From the NCBI GenBank assembly GCA_027574665.1, contig CM050650.1, forward strand, positions 54,357,304 to 54,421,303: a DNA stretch of 64,000 nt, given 5' to 3'. The notes beneath the pieces were generated by a model, which searched no databases, had not been told where the DNA came from, and saw only the letters and a list, made by a program, of their open reading frames with translations. Made by a program: the position numbers and the translations under genes. Below are positions 31,483 through 45,370 of this stretch, piece by piece (within the stretch, counting starts at the first letter, position 1; each line of letters starts with the position of its first letter). Source of the stretch: Rhynochetos jubatus (taxonomy: Eukaryota; Chordata; Aves; Eurypygiformes; Rhynochetidae).

Positions 31483-34400
31483 ACCTAATTTGGATATCTT
31501 GAGTTGATGGTTTTGTGATTTAGCTGGGTAAACTGTCTTTGTAACAGATAAGTTATTTATAAAAATTAAAAAAAAAAAAATTATATTCTAATGTTTGGTT
31601 TTGTGATTTGTTTGCTTCTTCCATGCTGCGGAGCAGCAGGTTACGCAGCCATAAGCAGCAGCAGTGTTAAAAGCAGGCTGATTTCTTACGACCAGGGCTT
31701 TCCTTCAGCCTCTGTTTTGTTGAGTCGTGCGTCTTCCCTCCTGTGCGTTATTCTGTTTAATACTGAGTGGAAGGACCGTGTTCCATACAGTTGGACTGCC
31801 ACCATCGTGCCCTGACCGAAGAACCGTTCTCTTACCCCTAACGTAGTGAGCTGGGCGCAGGCCCTTTTTGTTTCGTGCTTTAAGGGTTTGCGACGTTAAG
31901 AACGTTTTTCTGACGCCAGGAAGGCAACCGCGTTGTCCAGGGCAATAGCTGGCGTGCTTGGGGTACTGCTAATACAGGCACAGTTGAAGGACGCGTACGG
32001 TTCAGCTGCGTTCTGGAGCTGCGGACGTCACCCTGCCCCGAGACGTGGCGTGCTCCTGGACTTGTTTCCCACTCGGACCCCGTCTAGACAGACGTGCCGT
32101 CTGCGGAGCTGGGCTTGCCTTGAGGCGCAGGGGGGGGTGTCAAAGCTGTAAACAGATCAGGTACGGAGCCAGCCAGAACCACTCCCTAACAGGGGAGGGT
32201 CACCTGGAGTGCCTTAACCTGCCACGGGAAAGAAGGGTTTGGAGTGAGGAGGGCGCAGCTGTATTTCAAACGCAGGCGGCAGACTCCAGTCAGCTATGGG
32301 GTGGAAGAAGCGGGTTTGGGGAAACGGGTAAAGTGGAGTTCTGCCCATCCTACCCAGTGTGTATTCCATCTTTCCCCTGCATTTATTTATGCCTTTTCTG
32401 GAGGGGAAAAAAAATATGTACATCCTAGCGCCAGTTAGCTGTGCGGAGCCACCAGCACGCTACTGTGGGAGTGTATCAGGCAGTACTTCCATGGACTCGC
32501 CCTGGAACAGTGGGATGAGGGAAATTACATCTCCAGCGTCGTCTGTTCTGCAGACTTTTAGCTTCACCTTCAGGAGTTTTACGTCATTGCTGTATTTCGG
32601 GTGGCGTGTAGCATTAGCTCTGCCTTCCAGCTGATGCCAGCATACTGCCGTATCACTGCTGCATGCGTTTGAAGGATACGTGTTCAAGGGTTCACATTTT
32701 GAAGGGGGAAGTAGATGTGGATTTCACAGCTGATTATTTTTCTTTTTGCCTCGTAGAAGATAAATATAGGAAGGGGAACAATTTCAGAAAGGTGGTGTCC
32801 GTGCCCATCCGTGTGTATTTGGTTGACCTGGGTGAGTTTAATCGCTCGTGGGATCTTGAGCTGTCTCCTTTCGGGGTGTTTGGTGGATGCCCGGGGGAAA
32901 CACCTTTTTCATTGTAAGGAAAGTAGCCTTGCCGGTGCTGCATTTCTTCCAGTCCCTCTGCCTTGGGTGTACGCTGGTGCCTGGACACCAGTTAAAGGAA
33001 GACTTGATGTAAGAAGTTGAACAAGCATGAAATGAATAAATAAAGCCAAGCATTGAAGTCTGTTGGGCGTTTGCCCATTTCGGTGCTTCTCTGGCATTCT
33101 GAAATGGGAGCGTTGCTGGAGAACAGTGGCAGAAACTTCAGTACAGTTAATTAACGGCACCTATAGCGTATCCTCTGGATCCGTGCCAACTCCTACTAAT
33201 ATTTAACTCTAAATACCAGGGAAATGCTTTGACGTTTTATTTATCTCTTATTTGTTAAAAAAAAAAAAAAAAAAGCCTTGCCTGAACAGAAAATACAAAT
33301 TACCTTTAAATTTTGATTCCGTTCGTTGGTACGGAGTAGCGTGATCACGGTGCATTCCTTTTTCAAGCCTGGCTACTTGAATAGCCCTTTTGTCACTAAC
33401 TTTGAGGAGCAGTCTTTTGATTTTTACGCAGTTAAAAATGCCTCACATGGCTAATATTTTGTGTAAACCACTGATTACTGGAGAGTGAGAACAGGCAGAG
33501 TGAGTGTGAAGCGTTTGAGGGCATCGGGCTCCCTAACGAGCCTGAGTGCTGTAGGAACGATGATGAATATTGAGGATGATGCGATCGGACTACGTTCTGA
33601 CTTCTCATTTTGACACAATTCTCAATGGTTTCTACTTGTTTTTCTTTGATGGGGCAGTTCTGTACCAGTGCTGTGCTTGCCTTTACAGCAGAGCTGCTCA
33701 AACAGTACCACCTTCAGAGGCAGCGCTTGCTTCGGCTGGGCTTCAGACGTGTTGATCCCCACAGCGTAAGTGGATAAAATTACTTTTCCATCAAATATGC
33801 AGAGATTTTTAATATTTTACCGATACAATGCTGCTGCGGGCATGAGTTCAGCTGACTCTTTTACCAGTGTCCCGTTCTCTTCCGTGATTTGAGTTGCAGA
33901 TATGTACGTGCAGTTACAGGGGACTTGGAGCCGAAGTGATTGATTACCTGCATGGATTCAAACTGCCTATGATTTGCACGTTTATTTAAAACAATAAAAC
34001 TGTCCTATCCCACGTGAGTGCGGGTTTTGTAGGAGTGTAGCATATGAACCTGGGTGTTACTCGAATGAGCAATTTGACGCGCTTGTATAAACCTAATTCC
34101 ATTTTTTTTATGGGTGTGCATTGTGTTATGGTTTTAAATTCTGCGATTGCATGCTATTTTTCCACCCCATTTACAGGGGGAGCACAGTGCCAGTACACGT
34201 TCGATGCATTTGATTTGGTAACGAACGGAGGAAATCGTAGTAAGCATTTCTAAGGCGGTTTTGCCTTAGCTGGATGTTCAGCAGACCACATCCAGCCGGT
34301 GACTGACGGGCTTTGGCTGAATTGCAGTTCTATTGCACGTGATTGAGATCCAGGGCTGAGGAAAAGGGGTGGTGGACACAGAAATGGACTAAGGAACGCT

Positions 34401-34710
34401 GCCTCCTTCGTTCTTCATGCGCAGAAGCAAGTGGGGTTGCTGTTCTTGCACCTCACCGTAACGTGCAGACTAAATGTGATAAACATACGGCCTCAGAGCT
34501 GGGGAAGCCCTGAGTGTTAGGAGCTTGGAACGCGGCATCCGTAGCGCCTGGCTTGTGCGCCCGGTCTGTAGCGGTGCTGCCTTGGAAGTGTGTTGGTACA
34601 GGTAAACGGATTTATCCCGTCACGTAGCCACTCCTCGGGGGGAATTCATTGTTTCCGTGGTGGCTGATTGAGTTGGTTGATGCGTTCCTGGGCACAACCG
34701 CCACGGGGCG

Positions 34711-34897
34711 GGAGGTGAGGCACTGGCACAGGTTGCCCAGAGAAGCTGTGGATGCCCCATCCCTGGCTGTCTCCAAGGCCAGGCTGGATGAGGCTCTGAG
34801 CAACCTGGTCTAGTGGAGGGTGTCCCTGCCCATGGCAGGGGGTTGGAACTGGATGGGCTTTGAGGTCCCTTCCAACCCAAACCGTTCGGTGACTCTG
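34711..34897 (+). mobile_element. CR1 LINE 3'-end fragment (copy 2)
   Basis: About 187 bases from GGAGGTGAGGCACTGGCACA through GGTTGCCCAGAGAAGCTG, the CATGGCAGGGGGTTGGAACT block and TTCCAACCCAAACCGTTC. The terminal ATTCTATG repeats have decayed. It is 5'-truncated, in the same orientation as the other two copies, and non-coding. Confidence 0.92.
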
Positions 34898-37800
34898 GCC
34901 CATGGTTTCTTCGCGCGTCAGGTCAGCACAAGAACAGTAAGGTTAGGGAACAGCAGCATCAGAGCGTCCCACTCAGACGGATTTTTGACAGGAAAGGATG
35001 GCCAGCTTGTCAGGCTCGCTTTGGAGGCAGCGGGAAGTGCCGCCGGTGTGGGAGGCACCCAAAACCAGTTCAACACAAAACGGGTTTCCCCTTCCATGAG
35101 AGAAACGCGGGTGTCACTGCTGCGTGCCTGCTCGCGTGGCAGCCGCATTTCCACTGCGCGTCGGGGTCTCGCGCTTGGTGCCGTGCCGAGGAAGGGTTCA
35201 GAAGGTCCTCCTAAGGAAAGGGCAGTGGGGAGGGAAGTTCCCGAAGCGCCCTGGCCGGCTGGTTCACAGCCGCTTGCCCACAGCAGAGAGGCACCTGCCC
35301 GTGTAAGGGTTAGTCTCCCACTGTGGTTTCGGGGGTTGGGCGCTTACTCCTTAACAGAGACACTTTATGGTCTCAGAAAGGCCGATGCATCAGTAACCCT
35401 GGATTAGTTTTTTACCATCGTGCCGCAATAATAAACCCTTAAAAATACAAATGTGATGTTTCCTAATTAGAGTAGTAAGCCTAGAAATGAGCCCAAAACA
35501 GGTTGGTGGCTATTGATCGCTCTTCTGTTGTGACAGGAAACGTGTATGTCAGATGAGAGGTCTCCTCTGAACGCTTGTCTGCAGTGAAAACTTGATCAGG
35601 AAAATTACCACCAGCCCAGGAACTTTAAACGAAGAATTAATTTTATAGTGGCTTCATGTTGATCTGAGAGTATAAGCGCAGCAAATGTTTGTATTCACAG
35701 AGTCTCTCATCAGCTGAGACCAAAGCAAAATTACCTTGTTTACGAACACTACTCACCAGCAGCAGCTCTGTACTTCGCAGTTAGCTGTAAATTGTAAGCT
35801 GGGAGGCCCTTAAATTGTTCTTTAACCACTTGGTGTTTCATGTGTTGTATCCTGGGTAGATCGTAATGGGACGGATGGATGGATTCATTTTTTTTACAGA
35901 GTCTTTCCTCAGTTTCGCTTCTGTTGTTTGTTTTTGCCTGGTGTCACTCCAATTTCCAGGATGGCTTCCTTGAATTCAGGCAGTATTGTAACTGGAGGCT
36001 GCCTGTCAGCCAGCCTGGGTAGCTGCTGTCTGCAGAGAAGATGCCGAGGATGCTTGGATGCGCGGCACCCCTTCCCGCTCCTCCGGTTACCCTGGGGCTG
36101 GAGCTGAGGGGGACAGTGGCGCACAAGTGTGAAATGCCACTCGCGGGACGTTTGGCCAAAACTCAGTTTCTCTGAAGGGGCATCTTAGCTGAAGAGGACA
36201 GGGAAAGCAGACCAGGAAAGTTGTGGGGAGGAGAAGCTCCCGAAGCAGCAGCAGGCCCAGCGCTTCTTTCCACTGGAAGATGCGTGGCACCACTTTGGGG
36301 TTTGTGTGCTTTTTCTCGCGTGTAACTTGCGAAGACATCCTAAAAAAAACCCCACACATCGCTTCTTGCAGTCTTTAGGATGCAATAGCTTTTACTGGTG
36401 CTAGTAGGGGCGAAACGGGGCAGGGACACTGTGGATCACAGAAGATACCAAATAACAACACTGAATACCCCACGGGTGCCGGTACTGCCGCAGGGGTTGG
36501 GGGGTGTTTATCCTGGCAATGTTACTGCGTCACTGGCGCGCTTCCAAAAAGGTGCTGCGCCCTGGTGACACGGCAGCTCCGCTCCCAGCAGTGTGCGGAA
36601 GGTGAATCCAAGATTCTGCCGTTCCCTGTACCTTTGTTCATCTCCCTCTCTCTGCCTCTGTCTTCTCAGCTTTCCTTTTCCCCTTCTCTAATTAGAGACT
36701 TGAAGAACCGCTCCAGGCAAGTTTCCTACATTTTGTTACAGCAATCCAGTAACTACAGTGACAGTTGGGATTAAAACTGGGATGCATCTTGTTTTCTGCC
36801 ATAACCCTTTTCCTTCCTTCTGTGTTTTGGGGTCAGAAATCAAATTAAATATGACCTGAGGAAAGAAAATACTGTCTGCTGGCAGGGACCCGGGACACAC
36901 TTATGAAGAGATTGTCACGAGGCGTCTTTTCTGTCTGCGAGAGTCACCTTTTGTAGCTGGAGCCTACAGGTGGAAATCGCTGTCACAGAGAGGATGCTGG
37001 AGGCTGTTGTCAGGCATCCAGCCTGAGGCCGGTGGTTTGATGCAGTGTCGCAGACTCACCTTGCTACCCTGGTCCTCTCCTACCCCTTCCACGGCGGCAC
37101 TGTGGCCTTTCCCGTTTTCGCAGTGCTTCCGGTGCAGTTCCCCTTGCATTTGGGGTGCGTACCCCTGCTTGTGTCTTCCTGCCACGTTCCTGAATGGTAA
37201 GGTTTTCGAGAAGTGGGGCTGCGTACCGGGGCTCCATACGATGCCAGTGCAACTGAATGCTGCTGCACTTCGGCCGCACAACAGCAATAGTTTGAAAAGA
37301 CGGCCTAACTCTTGCCTTTAGAAACTCCTCCTAATCCTTGGCGCAGCTGCCCCGGTACACGAGAGAGAAAGTAATGTTACGTAAGCAGGTTTTGAGCTGA
37401 AGGACCTGAAAAAAGCTTTCCCTCTTTAATAATGATTAGTAATGGGGGGGTGTGTGTGGTGTCTGCTGAGCTTGATACTTTTAAATTGAGTAGCTCAGGC
37501 TTTTTGAACCCCTAAGGATGCCAAGTGCTGTGCTGCCTGGCCAGTGCTCTGCCCCTTCGAGCTTCCCTTCTGGCCCTGGGACTGCGTGCAGCAGAACGGC
37601 CAGCCAGCGAGGGCTACCTTTCCTTCGGCCAGCGGGCCATTCAGCTGCGTGGGGGTCACACCGGGGAGTGCCCTTCTGCCAGCCCACGACCCTGGCGTAG
37701 CTGTGCCGTGCGATGCTGTGCTCAGGAACTTCCTTCCCGCTTGGAGAGCCCAGCCGGCTTCAAAGTGGGTAGAAGTGATGCACAAGAGTATGATGTCTTG

Positions 37801-40800
37801 CGTGGTTTCGTTGAAAAGACTGTCATCCATCCCCTGATCGATTGCTTCAGGCTGGTTTGCATTTTCTTTCGCTTATGTGATACTCTCCTCTCTTTGAGAT
37901 CCTCTGCAGGGCTGAGCCTGCCGAGTTTTGATGGCACACAGTGGTTTAGCTCAGCACCTGAATCAGCAACTCCACCTCACTTGACCATCAGTCTGTCACC
38001 CAGCGGCAACCGTGCGTTTCTCTTGGGTTTTAAAGCACTTCTGTTAGTTCTGGTGCTGCCCCAGGAGGAGGAGGGCTGATGGGGGGGGGGTGCGACTCAG
38101 TATCTTTTAATCTCACATGTGAGACCAAGACAAAATGTGTGAGTAATGCTGTTATCATCCCCCCAGCCCCAGCTTACAGGGTTGTGCTCCACGATGCTCC
38201 ATCCTTCCCCGTGGAGCTAACAGTGAGCCCCTAATCCCGTGTCTCGGCACACCCTCTCTAGGAGGGACAGGGGAAGGCTGATCTGGGCCTTGCCCACTGT
38301 TTGCTCACAGCAGCCGCTTGCTAAAAAGTGTGGAAGGGCTTCCGATTCCGAGGCCGGAAGGAGGATGTTACCAAGCGTTGATTAAATTAATTTCTTGTCT
38401 GATTTTGATCGTGTGACTGGCCAGGTCTCAGAAAGGTGACACGGCCCATTTCACGGTGCGCTTGGATTCTGCCGTTACTACCGTAACCACCTCCTCTTCT
38501 TCTAAGAGCAAAAGCATGCCACTGCAAGCTTACAGAAGACCAACAAGTAAACCGGCGGCGAAGCAGCTGTGGACAGAAGGCCAGAGGTAGGTGGCATAAC
38601 GGGACGGCTCAGAGGCCTGTTCTGTCACGTCACCTGTCAGCGAGGCCTGTGTGATCCTCTACAGCAACGGCCATCGCCTGTGCTTGACGGAGTTGTTTTC
38701 TGCAGTCTCCTCCGCCCTCCGACCCCACGGTACGGCGTCCGGCTACAGATGAGCCCTGTACCTGCCGTTCCTGGGGCTGCTTCTGGATGATGTTTGTTTG
38801 GCGGTTTGGGGTGGTGCCTGCCAGCTGCCGGGACGCGGGCACGGTCAGCCACCTCTGCGTGTCCTCGGGCAGTAACACGAGCCCGTGCGCTCGCTGGCCT
38901 TTTCCAGATGTTTTTTCACCAGCGTCCCATCGCGGGGCTGATGGAGTTTCCTTTCCCTGCCGTTTTAGCCCTCTTCACTCCGGAGCAGGTAAGCCTGGCG
39001 CGGTGTTGTGAGGGGTTACACCACCGCGTGAGCACAGAGAGCTCTCAAAACCTGTGTTCTTGTCATTCCTTCTTGACTTCCCTGCCGGTGTGCGTGCTGG
39101 TGGGTCAGCCCTGAGCCGGCGATGTTTTATTGTACCCTCAACCTCGTGCAGAGCTGTCTGGTCCCTGGGCGGGCAGGGGAGGAGCCGGCGTGTCATGCTT
39201 CATTCGGAATCGTGTGGAGGCCGGCCTGTGGGAGTCTTTGCTGTGTGCAGCTCCCAGCACGGGTTACCCTGCGGTTTGGATGCTGTGTGCTGCAGAGCAG
39301 CATCTCCAGGCAGCCCTAGCAGCATCCCAGGGGCTGTTCCAGTGAAACCCTGCCTGCAGCCAGGGTTGCAGGTCCTCTCGGGTCTCAGCTCTGTGTCGGT
39401 GCGATGTAAGCTGACTTTGTGCAGGGCATATGTACATCATAGCATTGTCGGTGTCCTCTAGAAGATTTGCTCTGCAAGTTTCCCAGTGGATTTATACTGT
39501 TCACAATTTAACCTGTGCAACTCAGTAGTTTTTCCAACTTAGACTGTTTAAGAAAGCCGTTATAATTGAGGCGTGTTTGTTTCTGGTTCCTCTTGCAGCC
39601 TCTGCTTTCACCATGGCAGTCTCGAGAGCAATTTTACTAAAAATATAAGTGTAAAAATGTGAGTTTTCTGTTAATGCGATGTGTGTAAAAAGGACGGGGG
39701 TGTCTTTTGGTTCTGCAGATGCTTGTATGTACAATAAAGTCTAGAAAGCATGTGCAACTTTGTAATGTTGTTACTAACGACTATGATGGAAATCTGCACT
39801 GAAATGGGAGAGAAACTGCGTTTTCCAGAACGTAAAGACCACAGTTTGAGCTCTGCTCACAGAGCAGACACCGTATTTAAAGCAGGCCTGAGTAAGAAAG
39901 CGAGGATGGCACAGCACCGGGCATCAGCGCGGAGGAAACCCTGCCTTCATCAAGCCAGCGTCGCTGCCGCACCAGGGATGCGATAGCAGGACTCGAGGGG
40001 GTTGTGCGTGCCTCCGGCAACGGGCTTCGAGCAGGGTGCAGATAGCTGTGGGCTCAGGCTCGTGTGTGCCGTGTCGCGCATCCGACCTCCGCCTGCCTCA
40101 CGGGGAGCTTTATTTTCTGTTTTACAAAGATGCCCCGGCGACCTGGCCTCGGGTACAGCTGTGGTGACCCCGCCCCCCAAAAACGCAAGGAGAGAAGGTG
40201 TGAAAGGAAGGCAATAGGCAACTGTGGCACTTCGAGTGGCTTTGGAAGAAGCTTTCTTTGGGCTTTCCCCTCAACGCTGCCTTACAGCTGCACGCCTGGA
40301 ATACTTGGTGTGGATCTGCCAGACTCTTGACTGACACGCATACAAGAGAATAAACTTAATTAGTTAAAATCTCCCGTGTTCAGGTTGACCCAAGTACCCC
40401 TGGAAGGACTTCAGAGATATGGTTTGTAAGGCAATGCTCTCTGGACTCGAAGGTGTTGTTCCAATTAATTTCTATCTAAGGGCTGGCTGTGCTACTTATC
40501 CAATTGGCAAGCCTAGTTTCAGATTTCAGCTTTAAAATATAATTGGCAGCTCAGCAAATTCATAAAATTGATCCCCGTTCACACTTATTTTTGGCCGGCG
40601 TTAAGAATGTGCCAACCTGGAACTCTAAACTTAACCCCGAGTGGCTTTCCCAGGGCTGCTGCCCTGAAGGGAAGCCTGGCAGCAGTGCCTGGGCCCCAGC
40701 CAAGGTAAATCCTGAGCCGCTGATGTCAGGGCAGCCGCGGCTCGAACCACAGGTGAGGGGAGAGCAGAATGCTGGAGTAAAGGGCGGGTTTTGCAAAATG

Positions 40801-42169
40801 CCTCCCCTTTCTGAAACCCGTTGTTCAAGTGACCCCAGGTCTGGCTCTCCCTGCTCCGTGGTCCGACACGGTGCAGCCGCCTCTGAGATGGTCCGAGCTG
40901 CCTTGCACGCTTTCGGGGCCCTTTAAACCCAAAGCACACGCTCAGGTTAAGAGGTGGTGTAAACGCTGAAGAGCCCGTTTCGGCTCCAAGGGCGAAGGAG
41001 CAGCTAGCAGAACGCGTTCAGCCGGTGTCATCCAGCCTCGTCTGCGGGTACATGGATTTCTTCCAGCCCGCTGGAGCCTCTCTGGCAGGAGGCCCCGGCG
41101 AAGCTGTCTCCATGCCAAGCAGAGCCGAAACGTGGCCGCGCAGCCCTCCAACGCGTGCTGCAGCGTCCCGTCTGTTGTGTCCCACTTAGGGATGAGTTGC
41201 CCAAAACCCTGCTGATGGGATTCATGCGAGTGGATGGGACTGGCTCGTCACAGCCCTGGAGTCGCAAATCCCGTTTCCAGTGCTGCCACATTGACACCTT
41301 GTGGTGGACTTGCCCGTTGTGCTTTTTACTTGCCGGACATTTCCTAGAGGCATTCCGTTTGGCTGGTTTTCTTCCAACGGCTCTATTTAAGCTCCTTTGG
41401 ACAAATACAAATATTAGAACCTCAAAGGGCAAAGTGCAGATGCTGACCCAAACCAGTGTCTTCTGACTACCAACCCTGCCTGCATATGCAATATCGTGAA
41501 CGATGCACAGAAGTAACCACGGGAGAGGACTTTTTCTTACTTTTCTACTTCTCTACAACTTGGGTTCTCTGTCGTTTCTTTCCGTAATATTATGGTATTT
41601 TGACTTAAGCTTAAAATAATACTCATTTTTTTCCTCTTCTGCAAGACGGAAATATGTCCTGTGTAACTTAAGATGCTCTAAAGGCTTAAAGGTCTTCCAT
41701 CTGCTTCTTTAAATGAAGCCAGGGCTCCAGATCCACCACATGTCATATATTACGTTATAAGGAAAAGGATATTCAGATGCTGGAGTTCTTATCCCAGAAT
41801 GTTTCCCTGCTGGAAATAACATTTTTACAAGCTTCTGTGCTCCCTTCGGTCTCTTCCTAACAGGACCTCCTGTGGGGAGAACTCGGTATTTCTCATTCCG
41901 ATGTTAGTTTTGAGTAACATTTATAATTGTCTGCCAATGGCTCTGTGTTTTTTGGCAATAACAAATCACAGTCAAGTTTGCTTCCCAGCTAAAATTTCTT
42001 CGGCGCTGCTTTTGGAGCGGTGATCGGATGGACTGCGGCCTTTGCCAGGCTACCGTGGCATTTATGCCTTCGGTTTCCCTCGAGCAGCAGAATGAGGTTT
42101 TATTTAAAGAAGTGCATTTTGCCATTTCACCGTTTCAAGTGGTAAAAGCCTTCCCGTTCTTCTGTGCTT

Positions 42170-42197
42170 CCCCTGCTCCCCCCCCGCCCCAGCCCCC
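42170..42197 (-). other. C-rich tract, G-quadruplex candidate on minus strand
   Basis: C-runs of four or more separated by loops of one to four bases. On the minus strand these are at least four G-runs. It lies in the intergenic block with no gene attached. Confidence 0.5.
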
Positions 42198-45083
42198 ATA
42201 GCAAGCGTTGGATGCTCCTGAGGCCTCCTGGGCACTTCTAGTCTCTCTGCAGCTCTTCTGCTGACCGTGCCAGGAGAACGTCATCCCTGCAGTACAACCA
42301 GACCTAACCTGGAGAGGGAATCGCCAGGCAGCGGCGGGATCTTCCTCTTGTCTTCGTGTTCAACGCTGTAGTTCATGCAGTCACTGTACTTGGTACCGCT
42401 ACTTATTTAGGGGGTTTCTCAGTTGCTTGGAGTCTCTGAGAAAATTTATTTCCATTTGCCCAGTTTGACTGTTTTTTGTGCCATCCTTGTTTTTCTGCCT
42501 GCTTCTAGTTCATGGTTTTGTTCTGCCATTCGGTGTCCTGATACCCACCTGTCGTCTTCCACATTCCACTGGTGTTAGCAGCTCCCTCGGGAATGCAATC
42601 CTGGTGACGGAAGGTGGAGGATGAACGTTGCTTTTACAGTAGGATTTAAGATAGTTAAGAGCGTGTGCTGGCTGAGTTCCTGTTTGTTAGCATCCCGTTT
42701 GATCCTTAGGGAAGAGGAGGCTGTAGGAAGTCAGCACAACCACCTGCGACTGTAACTTTGCCTCTGTTTCCTTCCCCAGAAGGCATCTTTTAGGAAGACT
42801 GATGTAAAGCAGGATGGGAAAACAGCCGGGGCGTCTCACGTCTCTCAGTGTACCGCTCACTAAAGCGTTCCTCTGAGCCTGCTGCAAGGCTTCAAGGCAG
42901 CGAGCCCAACGCGGGGCGGTGAGCGGGACGCGGCTAAAATGCTCTAAAAATCCCTTCGCTATCGACTGCAAGTCACAGCCCTTTCTTAATAATGCTACTG
43001 ACTGCTGTAACGGCGACCTGTTCTTCTCGAGCGCTCGCGGCGTCCCAGTCCCGCCAGCGGGCAGAGGTAAATGCCGGGGCGGTCTGCGCGTGCACGCGGA
43101 GCAGAGGCAAAGGGCTTACGGTGAACGGGTTACGGCTCCAGGAGTAAAGCCGAGACATTCGGTATCCCGGCCTGGGGAAAGTCCATGCAAAGGGTGATCT
43201 GAATTGTTGCCTCAGAGCTATGTACGTAAGGTACCCGTGTCCAGCGTAGGAGCCTGTCAAAGGCCGTCAGCAGAGGCTTTGGGGGCTTTTTTGACTTGCA
43301 AGAGGTGGTCTGTAGCACCTGGTGAAGCACAGGGCTCGCTTGTTCTTCCCTAGCAATCCAACATTTTTAAGGAGAGAAGCTGTGAAACCCTTGTTCTATT
43401 TACTTCTGGGTGATGAGTTCAAATGTTCGCTTATAAACGGTGCCAGCTCTTATAGGAAGTGGGTTAAGATATTAGCAAAGCTTCCCAGAACAACTGGCAA
43501 GGACACGTGTTCGACAGAGAGCAAGATTATCATCCGCGCCGCAGCCCGTCGTACGGCCTTAGTTTTTACGGTGGCTAAGAGCACCAGATTCATAGACTTG
43601 GCATCCACGTGCTGCGAGGGAGAAACCTCTGTATTTAAGAAGAGGTGGGAGGGAAGCACTGCGAGCTGCCCGGGACGCCATCGCGTGCGGAGGACCACCC
43701 CCTTCCCCCCTTTTTATGCTGAGGAGCTGTTGCAGGGGTGACTTGCACCCAAGCTTCTCAGTGAAATAGTCGTGTGTGTTGTCCCTAGCCCCTCACCAAG
43801 GAGGGTGTCTGTGGCTTCCTAACTTCTGGGGCAAGGGTGAGAGTAGAGCAGGGAAGAGGATTCTCTTCTATAAGTGGATGGGGGGTTTTTTTTGATCTTA
43901 AAATGAACTTGGTAACTCTGTCAAGTCTCCCTTAGGAAAGCAGCCCATCTCCTGGAGGATTGCTCCCCCTGCTTCCAGATCCTTCTAAAAGAGTTTTGAC
44001 AACCAAAAAGCAAAGAACATCAAGGGGTTTCCCAGCCTGTTGGGATTTATGGATTCATTTTCAACTTGGCAGTAAGAGCCGGACTCGAATGCATCTCAGC
44101 AGAGGTACCAAGCAGTAGCCTCCTCCCTTGTATGTGCGAGAGCTGCCTCCTCCGTTCTGCTAGCAGCCCCTTCCCTTACCTCAGGAGCTGACAGAGCCAA
44201 GAAGGAATGCTCCTGTCTGGGTCAGTGGGAAAGGCCCTGCAGCAGGAACTCCGGGATGCTTGCGCTGTGCTGAAATCAGGATCCAGCCTGCGCTCTCAGT
44301 GGGTCCATGGCCAAGGGGCAGAGTCCCTCCCAAGCAGGCAGTGACACAGCGCTGCTGCCGAGCTGCCCTCCAACAACTGCTCCATGAGAAAAACCCCTCT
44401 GGGGAGCCGAAGAGCCAGGAGGAAACAAGTTCTGGTTAGGGCCAAAGTCTGGTTTGTTTTCTTGGACACTTTCTCAGCAGAATGCACATTGTGTTTTACT
44501 GAGAGATTCCCCAGTAAATAAGACAGAAATGAAAGAAAAAGAAATAATTAAACATCGAGAGGGTTTTGAACAACCACCAGATTTCTGTGCATCCCCAAAG
44601 GAAAAGGAGAGAAGCCTATGCACATCTCCAGCAAACCAAGGGCACTACATAAAAGCAGGGCACCAATTTTCCTATAGATTTTAAATGCTTTCTGTATGGA
44701 AATATGCAGTGAACATTCCAGACACAAAAATAAACGCGGACATGTACCATTACATCCTGCTCCGGTGCTGTGTATTTTCTGAATGCTGCCATTGGGGTAG
44801 CTCTGTTTCAGTCTGTGGAAGGTACTGTTCTGCACTGCACTTTCTCTGCGAGTGTACCTGTACGTGCAGGGCCGTATCTGTGTGCACAGCAGTAGCTGGG
44901 AAAGCTCCGGTCCAGGTCGCTAGGCAAGGCAATGAGCCTGGCCTTGCATAGGCACAATACAGGCATTTAAGCCATTAAAGGTCTCAGTTTGCTTCAATGT
45001 CTTGAGCGGTGCGTGGCGTGTTTCAGCTGGAGATCTCAAGTACTTTTCAAAGCAATTCACGTTTGCTTTTGTATAAACCTGTG

Positions 45084-45089
45084 TTTATT
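45084..45089 (-). terminator. ZC3H12D: Candidate poly(A) signal, ZC3H12D
   Basis: GAATAAACAC on the minus strand. A second AATAAA lies 37 bases upstream at 45126-45121. Neither has a strong GU-rich element after it, so the exact end is open. Confidence 0.4.
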
Positions 45090-45338
45090 CCATAGTTTTG
45101 CTTTAATGGCATTCCTCTTCTTTATTTAATGTGCAGTGGATAAGTTTATAAGACATTCTGGTGATCCAGTTATAATTCCACTATGATCAGTGAAAAACAT
45201 AGGACATACGGAAAAAACCTATCTGTAAAGATAAATCATACCTCCAAAATCCAAATTAGAATTTCTTGGAGCCAACCACATGGCCATGAGAGATGGAACT
45301 GATACAGTATACTTAGTTCCTGACGACTGTTTCAACAC

Positions 45339-45370
45339 AACCACCAAAAAAAAAAAAGCTGGTGGTGGTT
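45339..45370 (-). other. Hairpin with poly(U) loop in ZC3H12D 3' UTR
   Basis: Bases 45339-45346 and 45363-45370 are perfect 8-base inverted repeats (AACCACCA / TGGTGGTT) enclosing an A-run. In the mRNA sense this is a stem closing on a U-rich loop. Function unknown. Confidence 0.45.

Larger units (their letters stand above)
29669..31500 (+). other. TAB2: TAB2 3' UTR
   Basis: About 1.83 kb from the stop codon to a cleavage site inferred near 31500. AATAAA at 31477-31482 is followed by GU-rich sequence (about 31500-31545), and this length fits what I recall of mammalian TAB2 3' UTRs. An earlier AATAAA at 30967-30972 could give a shorter form. TGTACATA at 30305-30312 matches the Pumilio site UGUANAUA. 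The frames at 30065-30349 (-) and 30665-30947 (+) are not supported as genes. Confidence 0.7.
31501..45083. other. Intergenic region between TAB2 and ZC3H12D 3' ends
   Basis: About 13.6 kb with no gene I can support. It holds one CR1 fragment (34711-34897), scattered AATAAA signals (33035-33044, 39732-39737), homopolymer G at 38081-38090 and a C-rich quadruplex-type tract near 42170-42197. The longest frames (34820-35407, 195 aa; 37525-38079, 184 aa) have compositions expected of GC-rich chance frames, and the first begins inside CR1. CpG is close to its expected frequency through most of the block, for example 17 in 39961-40140. A non-coding transcript is possible but not shown. Confidence 0.65.

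Noticed and set aside
34820-35407. 195-codon open frame on + strand
   Set aside because: It starts inside the CR1 fragment and continues in GC-rich sequence with few stops by chance; no motif or splice support.
37525-38079. 184-codon open frame on + strand
   Set aside because: Overlaps several open frames on both strands in GC-rich intergenic DNA; no recognisable domain or conserved-looking composition.
39600-39760. 3' end of an unknown transcript (AATAAA at 39732-39737)
   Set aside because: A single signal with no upstream exon or frame; AATAAA is frequent by chance.
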